Counted from the first letter of the stretch, positions 16,883 through 26,857 are shown. The stretch: DNA of 58,974 bases from Chitinophagaceae bacterium (GCA_028288595.1 JAQBNK010000134.1:1-58974), one strand, 5' to 3'. The notes: a model not told the origin generated them from the sequence alone. Made by a program: numbers and translations.

Positions 16883-18862
16883 TTACCGGTTGATCTTTAC
16901 ATCTTTTATTTTTTCAGGCAGCCATACCTGCATCTGGCTCTGTCCCCTGTTGGCCCAGGTATAATAAGGAATTGCAGTGATGATCTTGTGGTGCGTTTCA
17001 ACATGAGTGCCATCTTTAGAAACAGACAGAACAGGAACCATTGCTTTGATAGTAATAACTTTTTCATTAATGATTTTTTTCTCGCCGGCAGACAAAATCG
17101 CATTAGCCGGAAGAATCAGGTTCCATGCTTCGCCGTCGTTATCACTTCCTTCAACGCAATAAACTAATGGCCCTCTTTGCAAAGCGACTCTTTCTTCATT
17201 AGCTTTTAATTCGGGCCGGCTAATGATTCTTTTAATTTCCATAGGAAGATCAATTTCAACAACATCATTTTTCTTCCATTCTCTTTTAATTACCGCATAC
17301 CCTTTTTCTAATTTGTATGGCATTTTTTTTCTGTTCACGGTAAGGACAAAATTGACAGCAGGCACATCTTTAAATAAATATAATCCACCGGGAACAACAT
17401 CTTTACCTGCCCAGCCGGGTATGCGAATGTGTAAAGCAAAATCGGCTTTTGATTGTGGAGAAAATGTAATACGAACGCTGCCGTCCCAGGGATAATTAGT
17501 ATTAATATTCATGGGCATTTCCTGGTTATTTACAGGAATAATGGCGGTGCTGCCTACGAAAAGATTGATCCAGATATTTTCATTATTATAACCATACAAG
17601 TAATTGCCCAAAGACTCAATAAGGCGTGCTATGTTAGCAGGGCAGCAGGCTGTGCCGAACCAGTCTCTTCTTGCATTTTTACCCACTGAGGCAAGAGGAT
17701 TACCATAAAAAAATTTATTTCCTTCTAATGAAATTCCATCAAGGGCACCGTTATAAAGGCTACGTTCAAGCACGTCGATGTATTTGCTTTCGCCTGTAAG
17801 CATGCCCATTCGCTGGTTCCAGAATACCATACCAACTGAGGCGCACGTTTCACAATAGGCGTTTTCATTTGGAAGATCATAATCTGTTGTAAAACCTTCA
17901 TTGCTTCCGGCTGAACCAATTCCACCGGTAAGATACATGTTGCGGTACACCACATCTTCCCACACATTTTGCATCGCTTTTAAATATCCGGAATCGCCTG
18001 TAAGAGCGGCCACATCGGCAGCGCCTGTGTACATATACATGGCACGAACAGCATGCCCCGTAATTTCTGTTTGTTCTTTAAGCGGTTTCAGATCCTGCGC
18101 ATATCCAGTGTCTTTCCATTCTGTCCATGTATATCCCCTGGCTAGTTTTTTTCCACGCTCATCCAGTAACCAGTTTGCGAGGTGCAAATAATTTTCATTG
18201 CCGGTGGTCTTGTAAAGCTTTACGAGTGCCAGTTCCAATTCCTGGTGACCGGTTACCCAGTCTCTTTTACCCGGACCGAAAAGAGATGAAAAGTGATTGG
18301 CAAATTTGATTGCAACGTCCAGTAATTTTCTTTTGCCGGTTGCGTCAAAATATGCGACCGCTGCTTCGATCAGGTGCCCGCCATTATAATCTTCATGCAT
18401 ACTCATGTCTGTCCAGCGCTTTTCCGGGAACTGCAGGCTATAATAAGTATTAATGTATCCGTCGGGAAGCTGGGCTGCTGCAATAAGATCTATCCATTCA
18501 TCTGCTGTAGTTTCAATAGCATGATCCGGATGATTTTTTATTGAATAAGCCATTGCTTCCAATGCTTTAAAAACGTCTGAATCATCATAAAAGATGCCCT
18601 TGAAGTTTCCTTTTGCTTTCCCCGCAGCAATTTCAAAATTGCGTATGCGGGGAGTTTTTACGGCAGTCTGATCAATGCATACAGGAAGTGTAACCGTTGA
18701 GACTTTTTCCATTTTCGGTTTCCAGAACTGGTCGGTTATTTTCACTTTTGAAAAATTCAGATTCTGGTATTGCTGAATAGCCGATTGAGCTGTTGCTTTG
18801 CTAAAAAAATATAGCGCAAAGAGTGTAGGCCATTTTATTAACGTGCATATTCGTATTGACAT
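16883..18862 (-). CDS. GH127 beta-L-arabinofuranosidase, exported (DUF1680)
   Basis: 659 residues with a signal peptide (residues 1-25, ending SKATAQ). The (alpha/alpha)6 catalytic domain begins near residue 38 (KVKITDQFWKPKMEKVS) and includes GIFYDDSDVFKALEAMAY, LPDGYINTYYSL and HEDYNGGHLIEAAVAY. The zinc/cysteine active site of GH127 is intact: Glu and Cys in YCETCAS at about 337-339 and the adjacent Cys pair in GTACCPAN at about 405-406. The C-terminal beta domains carry IPGWAG and ERVALQRGPLVYCVE. The family releases beta-L-arabinofuranose from hydroxyproline-linked or pectic arabinans. A GH51 alpha-arabinofuranosidase at 22963 complements it. The gene is divergent from the HAD gene at 18964. 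Confidence 0.93.
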   Translation of the reverse strand: MSIRICTLIKWPTLFALYFFSKATAQSAIQQYQNLNFSKVKITDQFWKPKMEKVSTVTLPVCIDQTAVKTPRIRNFEIAAGKAKGNFKGIFYDDSDVFKALEAMAYSIKNHPDHAIETTADEWIDLIAAAQLPDGYINTYYSLQFPEKRWTDMSMHEDYNGGHLIEAAVAYFDATGKRKLLDVAIKFANHFSSLFGPGKRDWVTGHQELELALVKLYKTTGNENYLHLANWLLDERGKKLARGYTWTEWKDTGYAQDLKPLKEQTEITGHAVRAMYMYTGAADVAALTGDSGYLKAMQNVWEDVVYRNMYLTGGIGSAGSNEGFTTDYDLPNENAYCETCASVGMVFWNQRMGMLTGESKYIDVLERSLYNGALDGISLEGNKFFYGNPLASVGKNARRDWFGTACCPANIARLIESLGNYLYGYNNENIWINLFVGSTAIIPVNNQEMPMNINTNYPWDGSVRITFSPQSKADFALHIRIPGWAGKDVVPGGLYLFKDVPAVNFVLTVNRKKMPYKLEKGYAVIKREWKKNDVVEIDLPMEIKRIISRPELKANEERVALQRGPLVYCVEGSDNDGEAWNLILPANAILSAGEKKIINEKVITIKAMVPVLSVSKDGTHVETHHKIITAIPYYTWANRGQSQMQVWLPEKIKDVKINR

Positions 18863-18941
18863 TTTACATTGATTGATACACTTAACTTACTCGTTTTTTC
18901 TGAATTGATGATGGATTTTAATGAAAGAAACTGACCTCCGT

Positions 18942-18949
18942 TATATTTG
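18942..18949 (+). promoter_or_regulatory. Possible -7 promoter element before the HAD gene
   Basis: TATATTTG is an exact TAnnTTTG, 14 bp before the GTG start at 18964. It implies a very short leader. No convincing -33 element was found at the right spacing. Confidence 0.35.
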
Positions 18950-18963
18950 CCGAAAACTTTGCC

Positions 18964-19500
18964 GTGGAGATCAAAAGAAAAACCATTGCTGTTGATATGG
19001 ATGGAGTAATTGCAGACACCATTACTCATTTTATCAATTGGTATGAAAGAGATTTTGGCGTGCGTATACCGATAGAATCTTTTCATGGAAAACCTGAACA
19101 TGAAGGTTTACCCGGTGGCGCTGTGAGAAGATTCGTTTACACCCCTGGATTTTTTAGAACTGTACCGGTGATGAAAGGTGCAAGAGAAGCTTTGACTGAG
19201 CTTTCAAAAAGCTTTGATATTTATATTGTTTCAGCAGCAATGGAATTTCCCCAGTCTTTAATTGAAAAATATGAATGGCTGAAGGAAAATTTCTCATTTA
19301 TTACCTGGAAGAATATTGTTTTCTGTGGTGATAAAAGTATTATCGGAACAGATTATATGATAGATGACCATGTGAAAAATCTTGACCTCTGTAAGGGGAA
19401 AACCTTCATGTTTACCGCAGGACATAATGCCGGGATTGATACGCATACCCGGGTAAATAACTGGGAGGAGGTGGTTACATTATTAAAACAAGAACTATGA
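18964..19500 (+). CDS. 5'(3')-deoxyribonucleotidase-like HAD phosphatase
   Basis: 178 residues from a GTG start. The HAD nucleophile motif is AVDMDGVIAD at about residues 9-18, motif II is IVSAAMEFP around 86-94, and motif IV is IDDHVKNL near 138. Size and layout match NT5C-type 5'(3')-deoxyribonucleotidases, which dephosphorylate dNMPs in the cytosol. No in-frame ATG lies upstream and the GTG aligns with the usual start 5-10 residues before DMDG. It appears to be a housekeeping gene, divergent from GH127 and followed at 90 nt by a deacetylase. Confidence 0.85.
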   Translation: MEIKRKTIAVDMDGVIADTITHFINWYERDFGVRIPIESFHGKPEHEGLPGGAVRRFVYTPGFFRTVPVMKGAREALTELSKSFDIYIVSAAMEFPQSLIEKYEWLKENFSFITWKNIVFCGDKSIIGTDYMIDDHVKNLDLCKGKTFMFTAGHNAGIDTHTRVNNWEEVVTLLKQEL

Positions 19501-19589
19501 CCATTGCTTTTGTGCGAAACAATTTTGGCGGGGAATAAGAAATTTTGGTGAAATACTGTAAATTGCTGTTTTCAAGCTCAAAATCCGCC

Positions 19590-20348
19590 ATGTACCCCCC
19601 GAAACTGCTTAATTCTTTAGCCGCTGTTATTCTTATTTCTATATTAAGCACCGGTTGTGCTAAATATGACAAAGAGGGAGATCTTCCCCAAGGTTCCGTT
19701 GCAATTACTTTTGACGATCATTTTGTTGATAACTGGTACAAGTATTTGCCCTTATTAGATTCCTTTAATGCAAAAGCTACTTTTTTTGTTGATGCATATT
19801 CCAAATTAACGGATGCGCAAAAAAATAAATTGAAAATCATACAACAGCATGGGCATGAAATAGCTTATCACACCGTTAATCATTATGACCTGCTTAAATA
19901 TCTTGGAAAACATTCAATGCAAGAGCTGATTGGTAAGGAAATAAATCCCGGTCTCGAGGCAATGCATAAAGATGGATTTTATCCCACAACCTTTGCCTAC
20001 CCATTCGGTTCCCATAATTACCAACTGGATATAGAACTGACTAAAATGTTTAAAAGTGTGCGGGCACTGAATGGTTCCAGCAATTATGCGAAAAGCCTGG
20101 TAAGAGCCGATTGTAATAAATATTTATTCGGTCTTGGAATGGATAATTCAAGCAACCATCCAGACAAATTATACTACCGGATGCTGGATGGAGTAAAAAA
20201 TACCAGCAGTTGTCTTGTCTTAGTAGGTCATATGATAGGAGAGAATAACAGCAAGTTCCAGGTCCCTTCCGACAGGCTTAGAAGCATTCTTCAAAAAGCA
20301 AGAGAACTTAACCTGAAATTTTATACCATTTCTGAAATTTCCAATTAA
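19590..20348 (+). CDS. Polysaccharide deacetylase (NodB homology) lipoprotein
   Basis: 252 residues from ATG 19590; the frame opens at GTG 19545, but the later start gives a standard lipoprotein signal ending LSTGC (Cys23). NodB motifs are present: motif 1 AITFDDH at residues 38-44 (Asp42/Asp43; the usual Gly after DD is His), motif 2 HTVNH, and motif 3 FAYPFGSHN. These form the metal site of carbohydrate esterase family 4. It probably removes acetyl groups from a polysaccharide at the cell surface or in the periplasm. The target (xylan, peptidoglycan or poly-GlcNAc) is unknown. Its 3' end converges within 16 nt on the receiver gene on the other strand. Confidence 0.85.
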   Translation: MYPPKLLNSLAAVILISILSTGCAKYDKEGDLPQGSVAITFDDHFVDNWYKYLPLLDSFNAKATFFVDAYSKLTDAQKNKLKIIQQHGHEIAYHTVNHYDLLKYLGKHSMQELIGKEINPGLEAMHKDGFYPTTFAYPFGSHNYQLDIELTKMFKSVRALNGSSNYAKSLVRADCNKYLFGLGMDNSSNHPDKLYYRMLDGVKNTSSCLVLVGHMIGENNSKFQVPSDRLRSILQKARELNLKFYTISEISN

Positions 20349-20364
20349 GGATAATTCAAAAGGT

Positions 20365-20742
20365 TCATTGCATTAACTGCAATGTTGATCCGATAGTACC
20401 AACAAGTGTTTTTTTATTGAATGGTTTAGCTACATAACCGTCTGCACCGCATGATGCTGCAATTTCTTTTATATCGGCATTTGCGGAAAATAAAATGACA
20501 GGTAATGATTTCAATAACTCCGAAGCTTTCAGATTTTTACAAATTGTTCTGCCATCAATTCCTGACAATCTCACATCAAGTAAAATAAGATCGGGCATTA
20601 TATCCTTATTAGTCAACGAAATATTATTGCCTTTGTTTATAATTACTTCGTAGCCCTCCTGTTCAAGCATAATACTTACAACATCAAGTATGGCTTCATC
20701 ATCATCTATCACCATGATCTTTTTCTTAGAGCGCATTATCAT
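20365..20742 (-). CDS. Single-domain response regulator (CheY-like)
   Basis: 125 residues, only a receiver domain: acidic cluster IDDDE at about 12-16, phospho-acceptor Asp in LILLDVRLSG near residue 56, Ser/Ala region VILFSANAD, and conserved Lys in VAKPF near 107. There is no output domain, so it passes phosphate on or binds a partner. Its start overlaps the histidine kinase's stop by 17 bp, which implies translational coupling. An alternative start is the Met at 20736. Confidence 0.9.
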   Translation of the reverse strand: MIMRSKKKIMVIDDDEAILDVVSIMLEQEGYEVIINKGNNISLTNKDIMPDLILLDVRLSGIDGRTICKNLKASELLKSLPVILFSANADIKEIAASCGADGYVAKPFNKKTLVGTIGSTLQLMQ

Positions 20743-22171
20743 TATTTAACGGTAAGCTGAAATAAAATGATGACCCTTTGCCTGGTTCGCTTTCTACCCA
20801 CATTTTTCCTCCTTGCAGGTTAATGATCTCAGAGGCAATGTAAAGTCCCAGTCCCAGTCCGGGATATGTTTCCCTGCCATCGCCGGTGAGGCGATAAAAA
20901 CGTTCGAATATTCTTTCCTGGTTTTCCTTAGGTATGCCCAGTCCAAAATCCTGTACGCAGCAAGTAACAAATCCATCTGCAGAAGAAGTCTTAACGATCA
21001 CCTGCCGGGCTCCGGGAGAGTACTTAATTGCATTGTTCAGTAGGTTATGAAGCACTTGTCCTGTTCGGGTCTGGTCGCCATAAATATAAACCGTGGAAGT
21101 TGTTTCCTTTACAATTTCAATGAGCGGATTAGCAGCTCTTGCTGCCTCAACAACTTCATCGATTACCTGGTTAAAAGAAAAAATTTCATTTTTAAATTGC
21201 AGTTTGCTCACTTCAATTTTAGTAGCATCAAGCAGGTCGCCGATCAAAGTATTTAGCTTACCTATTTGTACCTGCATTTTACCAGCCATCTGGGCCAGCT
21301 TTTCGTGCCCGGCAGATAACAATTGCTGTTGAATGATTTCGCAATAAGCTTTTATAGATGTAACGGGAGTTTTTAATTCATGACTCGCTATTCCGATAAA
21401 ATCATTTCGCTGCTGTTCAAGTGTACGTTTATCTGTTACATCTTCGATGGCGAGCAAGATCAGCAGGCGCTTACTTTTGGCGCCCGATATCCTTCGTGCA
21501 TTACAGAGCAATAACCGCCTTCCGGTTTTGGGAGAGTCATAACGTAACTCAAAATCATTAAAGCTCTCACCTTTATCAGCAGTCTCATCCAGTAAAGTTT
21601 TTAACCGCGGATCGTCCCAGTGCCCCTGGTCAATATTAAAAATTGATATACCCGCAACATCCTTTTTATTCACTTTAAAAAGATCATAAAACGATTTGTT
21701 AGCAGAATCGATGATAAAATTTTCAGATAACACAATCAGCGGCTCTCTAACCGTATCCACAATGTTCTTAAAATAATCCCTTGCTTCAATAACGGCTTGT
21801 TCAGCATTTTTTCTTTCACTCAGATCACGCATTACCTTGGTATATCCAACGTGTTCCGAGGAGGCATCATATAGAGGAAATACCAGGCCGCTTCCCCAGA
21901 AAACAGAACCATCTTTCTTCACATGATTGCGTTCATCTACAGCTTTGCCCGAACTGGCTGCTATTGCGAGTTCCTGCTCGGGCTTACCTTTTATTTTATC
22001 TTCATTAGTAAAAAAAATGGATGCGTTTTTTCCGATGATCTCTGCTTCCTCATATCCCAAAACATTGGCTGCTCCGCTGTTCCAGGTAGTAATGATCCCT
22101 TGCAGGTCTGTTGCAAAAACAGCGTAATCCTCAATGCTGTTTATTATGGAGAGATAATTTTCATTTTTCAT
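20726..22171 (-). CDS. PAS-domain sensor histidine kinase, soluble
   Basis: 481 residues from ATG 22171 (KNENYLSIINSIED); the frame extends to a TTG at 22228 that gives an unlikely N-terminus. The order is PAS 1 (about 5-125, TDLQGIITTWNSGAANVLGY), PAS 2 (about 135-250), the dimerisation domain with H-box GIASHELKTPVTSIKAY near 265, and the ATPase domain with N-box NNAIKYSP, G1 DFGLGIPKENQERIFERFYR and G2 GLGLGLYIASEII. There is no TM segment, so it senses an internal signal. The second gene of the pair is the overlapping receiver-only protein. No input ligand can be inferred. Confidence 0.92.
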   Translation of the reverse strand: MKNENYLSIINSIEDYAVFATDLQGIITTWNSGAANVLGYEEAEIIGKNASIFFTNEDKIKGKPEQELAIAASSGKAVDERNHVKKDGSVFWGSGLVFPLYDASSEHVGYTKVMRDLSERKNAEQAVIEARDYFKNIVDTVREPLIVLSENFIIDSANKSFYDLFKVNKKDVAGISIFNIDQGHWDDPRLKTLLDETADKGESFNDFELRYDSPKTGRRLLLCNARRISGAKSKRLLILLAIEDVTDKRTLEQQRNDFIGIASHELKTPVTSIKAYCEIIQQQLLSAGHEKLAQMAGKMQVQIGKLNTLIGDLLDATKIEVSKLQFKNEIFSFNQVIDEVVEAARAANPLIEIVKETTSTVYIYGDQTRTGQVLHNLLNNAIKYSPGARQVIVKTSSADGFVTCCVQDFGLGIPKENQERIFERFYRLTGDGRETYPGLGLGLYIASEIINLQGGKMWVESEPGKGSSFYFSLPLNNDNAL

Positions 22172-22242
22172 TCCGTTGCAGAAGTCAGATAGTTCAGCAA
22201 AAAATGAACCAGCAAGCCTAACTAACAAGTATTAGTGGCCGG

Positions 22243-22821
22243 TTATAAAAGATTTTCAAGTTTTACGTATTGAAGAAGCATAATTGTTTTTGCATCATTG
22301 ATCTCACCGGTCTTCATCATTTCGAAAGCTCTATCGAATTTTAGTTCCAATACTTCCACATCTTCCTGTTCATCCGCCACGCCACCGCCTTCATTTATCT
22401 TCATCCGCTCAGCATATTCCGCCACAAAAAAATACAGTATCTCTGTTACCGAACCGGGCGACATATAGGCCTCAAAAACTTTTTTAACTTCTGTAACCTG
22501 GTATCCGGTCTCTTCTTCTGTTTCCCGCCTGATGCAATCTTCAGCGTTATCCTTATCAAGCAAACCTGCACAGGTTTCAATCATCATTCCTGATGGGTTT
22601 CCATTTATAAAAGTAGGCAGGCGAAATTGACGTGTAAGGATAACGGTCCTGTTTTCCTTATTATAAAGCAAAATGGTTGCACCATTGCCCCGGTCATAGG
22701 CTTCCCGGTTTTGAGTTTGCCATGTTCCATCTTTCTTTCGGAAATTATAGGTTACTTTTTTTAGTGTATACCAATTGTCGGATAAGATTTCTGTTTTTAG
22801 AACCTGTATTTTATCATTCAT
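22243..22821 (-). CDS. NUDIX hydrolase, NudK/ADP-sugar pyrophosphatase type
   Basis: 192 residues. The Nudix box is around residues 86-108 (AGLLDKD, then RRETEEETGYQV), followed by a loop with MSPGSVTEILYFFVAEY, as in GDP-mannose pyrophosphatase NudK and ADP-ribose pyrophosphatases. These cleave nucleoside diphosphate sugars to sugar-1-phosphate plus NMP. The N-terminal ILSDNWYTLKKVTYNFRKKDG also resembles NudK. It lies 71 nt upstream of the histidine kinase on the same strand, and divergently from the GH51 operon. NudK is the most likely assignment, but ADP-ribose specificity is possible. Confidence 0.87.
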   Translation of the reverse strand: MNDKIQVLKTEILSDNWYTLKKVTYNFRKKDGTWQTQNREAYDRGNGATILLYNKENRTVILTRQFRLPTFINGNPSGMMIETCAGLLDKDNAEDCIRRETEEETGYQVTEVKKVFEAYMSPGSVTEILYFFVAEYAERMKINEGGGVADEQEDVEVLELKFDRAFEMMKTGEINDAKTIMLLQYVKLENLL

Positions 22822-22962
22822 GAGTTGTATTTTGAAAACGGGGAGTAAATATAAAATACTTCGGGTGATTGTATAACTTCTCCAAACGGCAGTTACATTC
22901 GAGTAAACACATCAATGAAAACATCCCTACATTTTTTGCGCCCGGTAATAAAATAAACAGTC

Positions 22963-24522
22963 ATGCAGAAATTCAGTCAAAATAAATTGCTTATACTCGT
23001 TATATTCTTTCTAGTGCAAAAGATGGGTATGAGTCAGCAAATCCTGGAGCTATCAGTTGGTACTGCCGCCGGCAATATTATCGACAGAAATATTTATGGT
23101 CATTTTTCTGAACATTTGGGTCGTTGTATCTATGACGGTTTCTGGGCCGCCGATTCATTGAATGTGCCTAAAAAAGACCGCATCAGGCTGGATGTAGTTG
23201 AGGCCTTGAAAAAAATAAATATTCCCAACCTGCGCTGGCCCGGAGGATGTTTTGCCGATGAATATCACTGGAGAGACGGAATAGGTCCACGGACCCAGCG
23301 GCCAAAAATGGTTAATACGAACTGGGGCGGCATAACAGAGGATAATAGTTTTGGCACCCATGAATTTTTAGAGTTGTGCAGCCTGCTGAACTGCGAACCT
23401 TACATTGCCGGTAATGTTGGAAGCGGAACGGTTGAAGAAATGTCTCACTGGGTGGAATATTTAAATTTTGATGGGGAGAGTCCGTTAACAAATATTAGAA
23501 AACAAAATGGCCGTGCAGAACCATGGCGTGTAAAATACTGGGGTGTAGGAAATGAAAGCTGGGGATGTGGTGGTAATATGACGGCGGAGTTTTATGCGGA
23601 TGAATACAAGCGTTACGCTACATACACGAGAAATTATCCCGCCAGCTCACTGAGGAAAATTGCGAGTGGAGCTAATGCCGCAGATTACCACTGGACCGAA
23701 GTATTAATGAAAAATGTTGGGCCGCGGCGCATGTGGGGCTTATCATTACACTATTACACGATTCCTTCCGGTAACTGGGGAAAGAAAGGTTCCGCGACAA
23801 AATTTGATGAGAAAGAATATTTCAACACAATGAAGAACTGCCTTGTGATGGAGGAGCTCATTAATAAACATTCAGCCATCATGGATAAATACGACAGTGC
23901 TAAAAGGGTAGCACTTGTTGTGGACGAATGGGGGATATGGACCGACGTTGAGCCCGGTACGAATCCATCTTTTCTTTACCAGCAGAACAGCATGCGTGAT
24001 GCATTGATTGCAGCAACTACTTTAAATATTTTCAATAATCATTCAGACAGGGTGAAGATGGCGAATCTTGCACAGACAGTGAATGTTTTGCAGTCGCTTA
24101 TTCTTACTAAAGGAACAGACATGTTGCTTACACCCACTTATTATGTTTTTGATCTGTATAAAATTCACCAGGATGCTAAATTATTACCAGTACATTTTGA
24201 AAGTCCTTCTTATTCATCAGGAAACGAGGAGATACCGGCAGTAAACATTTCAGCGTCGAAAGATTCAACCGGCAAAATCCATATTTCATTGGTGAATCTT
24301 GATCCTTTGAATAACATCATTATAAAAACCCGGATAGAAGGAGAGAGTTGGAAAAAGGTTACAGGCCGGGTGCTCACTTCTACAAACCTGACTGATATTA
24401 ATTCCTTTGAAAATAAAAATAGGGTGGTGCCCGGAGTTTTTACTGGCGCCAAAAAAGAAGGAAATGATCTTGTTGTTACCCTTCCGGCTAAATCGATCGT
24501 GGTGCTTGAAATAAATGATTAG
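22963..24522 (+). CDS. GH51 alpha-L-arabinofuranosidase, exported
   Basis: 519 residues with a signal peptide (to about residue 24, KMGMSQQ). It is the GH51 TIM barrel plus C-terminal beta-sandwich: [20 protein letters not shown] at 40-59 and [20 protein letters not shown] at 91-110. The acid/base is Glu198 in [10 protein letters not shown] and the nucleophile is Glu322 in VVDEWGIW. It releases terminal alpha-L-arabinofuranose from arabinoxylan, arabinan or their oligomers. It is the first gene of a three-gene operon (gaps of 18 and 16 nt) with a YiaK-type dehydrogenase and a CE15-like esterase, a combination that fits arabinoglucuronoxylan breakdown. Confidence 0.95.
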   Translation: MQKFSQNKLLILVIFFLVQKMGMSQQILELSVGTAAGNIIDRNIYGHFSEHLGRCIYDGFWAADSLNVPKKDRIRLDVVEALKKINIPNLRWPGGCFADEYHWRDGIGPRTQRPKMVNTNWGGITEDNSFGTHEFLELCSLLNCEPYIAGNVGSGTVEEMSHWVEYLNFDGESPLTNIRKQNGRAEPWRVKYWGVGNESWGCGGNMTAEFYADEYKRYATYTRNYPASSLRKIASGANAADYHWTEVLMKNVGPRRMWGLSLHYYTIPSGNWGKKGSATKFDEKEYFNTMKNCLVMEELINKHSAIMDKYDSAKRVALVVDEWGIWTDVEPGTNPSFLYQQNSMRDALIAATTLNIFNNHSDRVKMANLAQTVNVLQSLILTKGTDMLLTPTYYVFDLYKIHQDAKLLPVHFESPSYSSGNEEIPAVNISASKDSTGKIHISLVNLDPLNNIIIKTRIEGESWKKVTGRVLTSTNLTDINSFENKNRVVPGVFTGAKKEGNDLVVTLPAKSIVVLEIND

Positions 24523-24540
24523 TAAAAGGAATAACAACTC

Positions 24541-25557
24541 ATGAATAAAGAGAACACGATAAAAGTTTTACGTGAAGAAATGCAATCAGCATTTGTTCGT
24601 GTTCTCCTCAAACATGGATTTGATGAAAGCCGGGCCACGGAATGTGCAGCAGTTTTTACCGATAATAGTATTGATGGAGTCTATACGCATGGAGTAAATC
24701 GTTTCCCGGGATTCGTTCAGCATATCAGAAAAGGTTTTATAAAAATTAATGCAAAACCATCTTTCAAACATGGTTTCGGATCAATCGAACAATGGGATGG
24801 TAATTTAGGTCCCGGACCTTTAAATGCAATCAAGGCAACAGATCGGGCCGTTGACCTGGCGCAAAAAAATGGCATCGGTTGTATTGCGTTATCAAATACT
24901 AATCACTGGATGCGGGGCGGTTACTATGGATGGCGGGCCGCAAAAAAAAATTGTGTGCTGATTGCCTGGACAAACACGATCGCCAATATGCCTGCATGGA
25001 AAGCAATCGATAAACGCCTTGGTAACAATCCTCTCGTAGTTGCATTGCCTTTTAACGAGGAAGCAATTGTGCTGGATATCGCTATGTCGCAATTCTCCTA
25101 TGGAATGCTGGAAATGCAATTGATGAAAAATGAAAAGTTACCGGTTGATGGAGGTTTTGATAAAAAAGGAAATCTGACTGATGATCCTTCTGCTATTATA
25201 GACTCCGGCAGATTATTACCAGCCGGTTACTGGAAAGGAGCAGGACTTGCATTATTATTAGATATACTTTCGGCCATGCTTTCAGGTGGGTCCGCTACCT
25301 GGGAAATAACTGAACAGTCAGTTGAATATGGCGTCTCGCAAATATTTATTTGTATTGATATAAATAAATTAGGTAAGGACAATTCCATGACGTTGATCGT
25401 TAGTAATATTATTAAAGACTATCACCGGTCAGTTCCAGCAGAAGAAAAAGAAAAAATTATTTACCCCGGCGAAAGAGTGCTGACAACAAGGCAAAGAAAT
25501 TTGCAGGATGGAATACCGGTTTTTAGATCTGTGTGGGAATCGATATTGAAATTATAA
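24541..25557 (+). CDS. yiaK: 3-dehydro-L-gulonate 2-dehydrogenase (YiaK/DlgD-like)
   Basis: 338 residues, close to the ~332 of E. coli YiaK. The protein is colinear with YiaK through its characteristic blocks: DGVYTHGVNRFPGFVQHI at about 44-61, IEQWDGNLG, ALSNTNHWMRGGYYGW around 119-134, MSQFSYGMLE, LPVDGGFDKKGNLT, GYWKGAGLALLLDILSAMLS and YGVSQIFICIDI. YiaK reduces 2,3-diketo-L-gulonate with NADH in the cytosol. There is no signal peptide. As the middle gene of the GH51 operon it may process an acidic sugar released by the neighbours. Substrate drift within the malate/lactate dehydrogenase superfamily is possible. Confidence 0.88.
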   Translation: MNKENTIKVLREEMQSAFVRVLLKHGFDESRATECAAVFTDNSIDGVYTHGVNRFPGFVQHIRKGFIKINAKPSFKHGFGSIEQWDGNLGPGPLNAIKATDRAVDLAQKNGIGCIALSNTNHWMRGGYYGWRAAKKNCVLIAWTNTIANMPAWKAIDKRLGNNPLVVALPFNEEAIVLDIAMSQFSYGMLEMQLMKNEKLPVDGGFDKKGNLTDDPSAIIDSGRLLPAGYWKGAGLALLLDILSAMLSGGSATWEITEQSVEYGVSQIFICIDINKLGKDNSMTLIVSNIIKDYHRSVPAEEKEKIIYPGERVLTTRQRNLQDGIPVFRSVWESILKL

Positions 25558-25573
25558 ACACTAAAATGATTAC

Positions 25574-26857
25574 ATGACTACCAAAAAAAACATCGCTTCA
25601 ATAGTTTGTTTATCAGTTGCGCTCTTTCTTTCTAACTCAACCCGGGCGCAAACTTTTGTTTCAAATACAGATGAATCAAAAGTGCCTGCCTATACTTTGC
25701 CGGATGTTTTATTAATGCAAAACGGAAGGAAATTAAAAACTGCCGCTGAGTGGAATAAAGTTCAGCGCCCATATATTTATCAGCTGTATGAAGAGAACCA
25801 GTTTGGAACTTACCCGAAAATTAAAACTGCGATCAGGTACAAAATATTAGAATCTGATAGCCATGTATTCAAGGGCACGGCTACAAGAAAGCAGGTAAGA
25901 ATTTATCTTCATCCCACCGACACCAGTGTTTACACAGACCTGCTGATGTATATTCCTCATAGCAAGAAACCGGTTCCGGTATTTGTCGGTTATAATTTTT
26001 CCGGGAATCAAAGTATTCAGTCCGACCCGTCTGTTTTTATTTCACAGGCATGGATAGCGCCTAAAACAAAAGGTGTAGTGAATAACCGGGCCACAGAGAA
26101 CTCCCGTGGTAATGATACCGCTACACAATGGCCGGTAAAAGAGATACTGTCTCATGGCTTTGCAGTGGCCACGGCATATTATGGAGACATAGAACCTGAT
26201 CATCCTGAAGGATGGAAAACAGGAATAAGAACAACAATGAAAGATGTTTTAAATATTCAGCCCGAACAATGGAGTGCCATGGGCGCTTGGGCATACGGCC
26301 TCAGCCGGATTATGGATTATTTGCAAAAGGATAAAACGATCGATGGAAAAAAAGTAGCGTTGATGGGCCATTCAAGATTAGGTAAAGCTGCTTTATGGGC
26401 AGGAGCTTCTGATCAGCGATTCGCTTTGGTTGTTTCAAACGAATCGGGAGAAGGCGGTGCAACACTTTCTAAGCGATGGTACGGGGAAACAGTAAAGATC
26501 ATCAATGAAAAATTTCCGCACTGGTTCTCTGCTTCATATAAAACCTATGGCGATAATACAGCAGCACTGCCAATTGACGGGCACATGCTTTTATCACTCA
26601 TCGCCCCGCGGCCATTATATGTAGCAAGTGCGGAAGGCGATCAGTGGTCTGATCCGAAAGGAGAATTTTTAAGTGCAAAAGAAGCTGGCCGTGTTTATTC
26701 TTTGTTTGGTAAAAAAGGTATTGATACAGATAAAATGCCCGGGCTCCATCAACCCGTAGGCGCTACAGTACGCTATCATATCCGTGCAGGCAAGCACGAC
26801 GTTACATTATACGACTGGCAGCAATACCTGAAGTTTGCAGAAGCTCAGTTTAAATAA
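25574..26857 (+). CDS. CE15-like glucuronoyl esterase, exported
   Basis: 427 residues with a signal peptide ending RAQ near residue 27. It is an alpha/beta hydrolase with the bacterial CE15 serine motif GHSRLGKAALWAGA at about 263-276, preceded by MGAWAYGLSRIMDYL and followed by SNESGEGGATLSKRWYGE and the late His in HQPVGATVRYHIRAGKHDVT. CE15 enzymes cut the ester between 4-O-methyl-glucuronate on xylan and lignin alcohols. In an operon with an arabinofuranosidase this supports a glucuronoarabinoxylan target. Acetyl-xylan esterase activity is an alternative. It converges within 12 nt on the epimerase gene. Confidence 0.87.
   Translation: MTTKKNIASIVCLSVALFLSNSTRAQTFVSNTDESKVPAYTLPDVLLMQNGRKLKTAAEWNKVQRPYIYQLYEENQFGTYPKIKTAIRYKILESDSHVFKGTATRKQVRIYLHPTDTSVYTDLLMYIPHSKKPVPVFVGYNFSGNQSIQSDPSVFISQAWIAPKTKGVVNNRATENSRGNDTATQWPVKEILSHGFAVATAYYGDIEPDHPEGWKTGIRTTMKDVLNIQPEQWSAMGAWAYGLSRIMDYLQKDKTIDGKKVALMGHSRLGKAALWAGASDQRFALVVSNESGEGGATLSKRWYGETVKIINEKFPHWFSASYKTYGDNTAALPIDGHMLLSLIAPRPLYVASAEGDQWSDPKGEFLSAKEAGRVYSLFGKKGIDTDKMPGLHQPVGATVRYHIRAGKHDVTLYDWQQYLKFAEAQFK

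Noticed and set aside
17223-18309. Several + strand frames inside GH127
   Set aside because: All are antisense to a well-conserved glycosidase and share no features with known proteins.
18838-19101. - strand 87-codon frame over the start of the HAD gene
   Set aside because: It lies opposite a conserved HAD motif region and overlaps the GH127 start; shadow frame.
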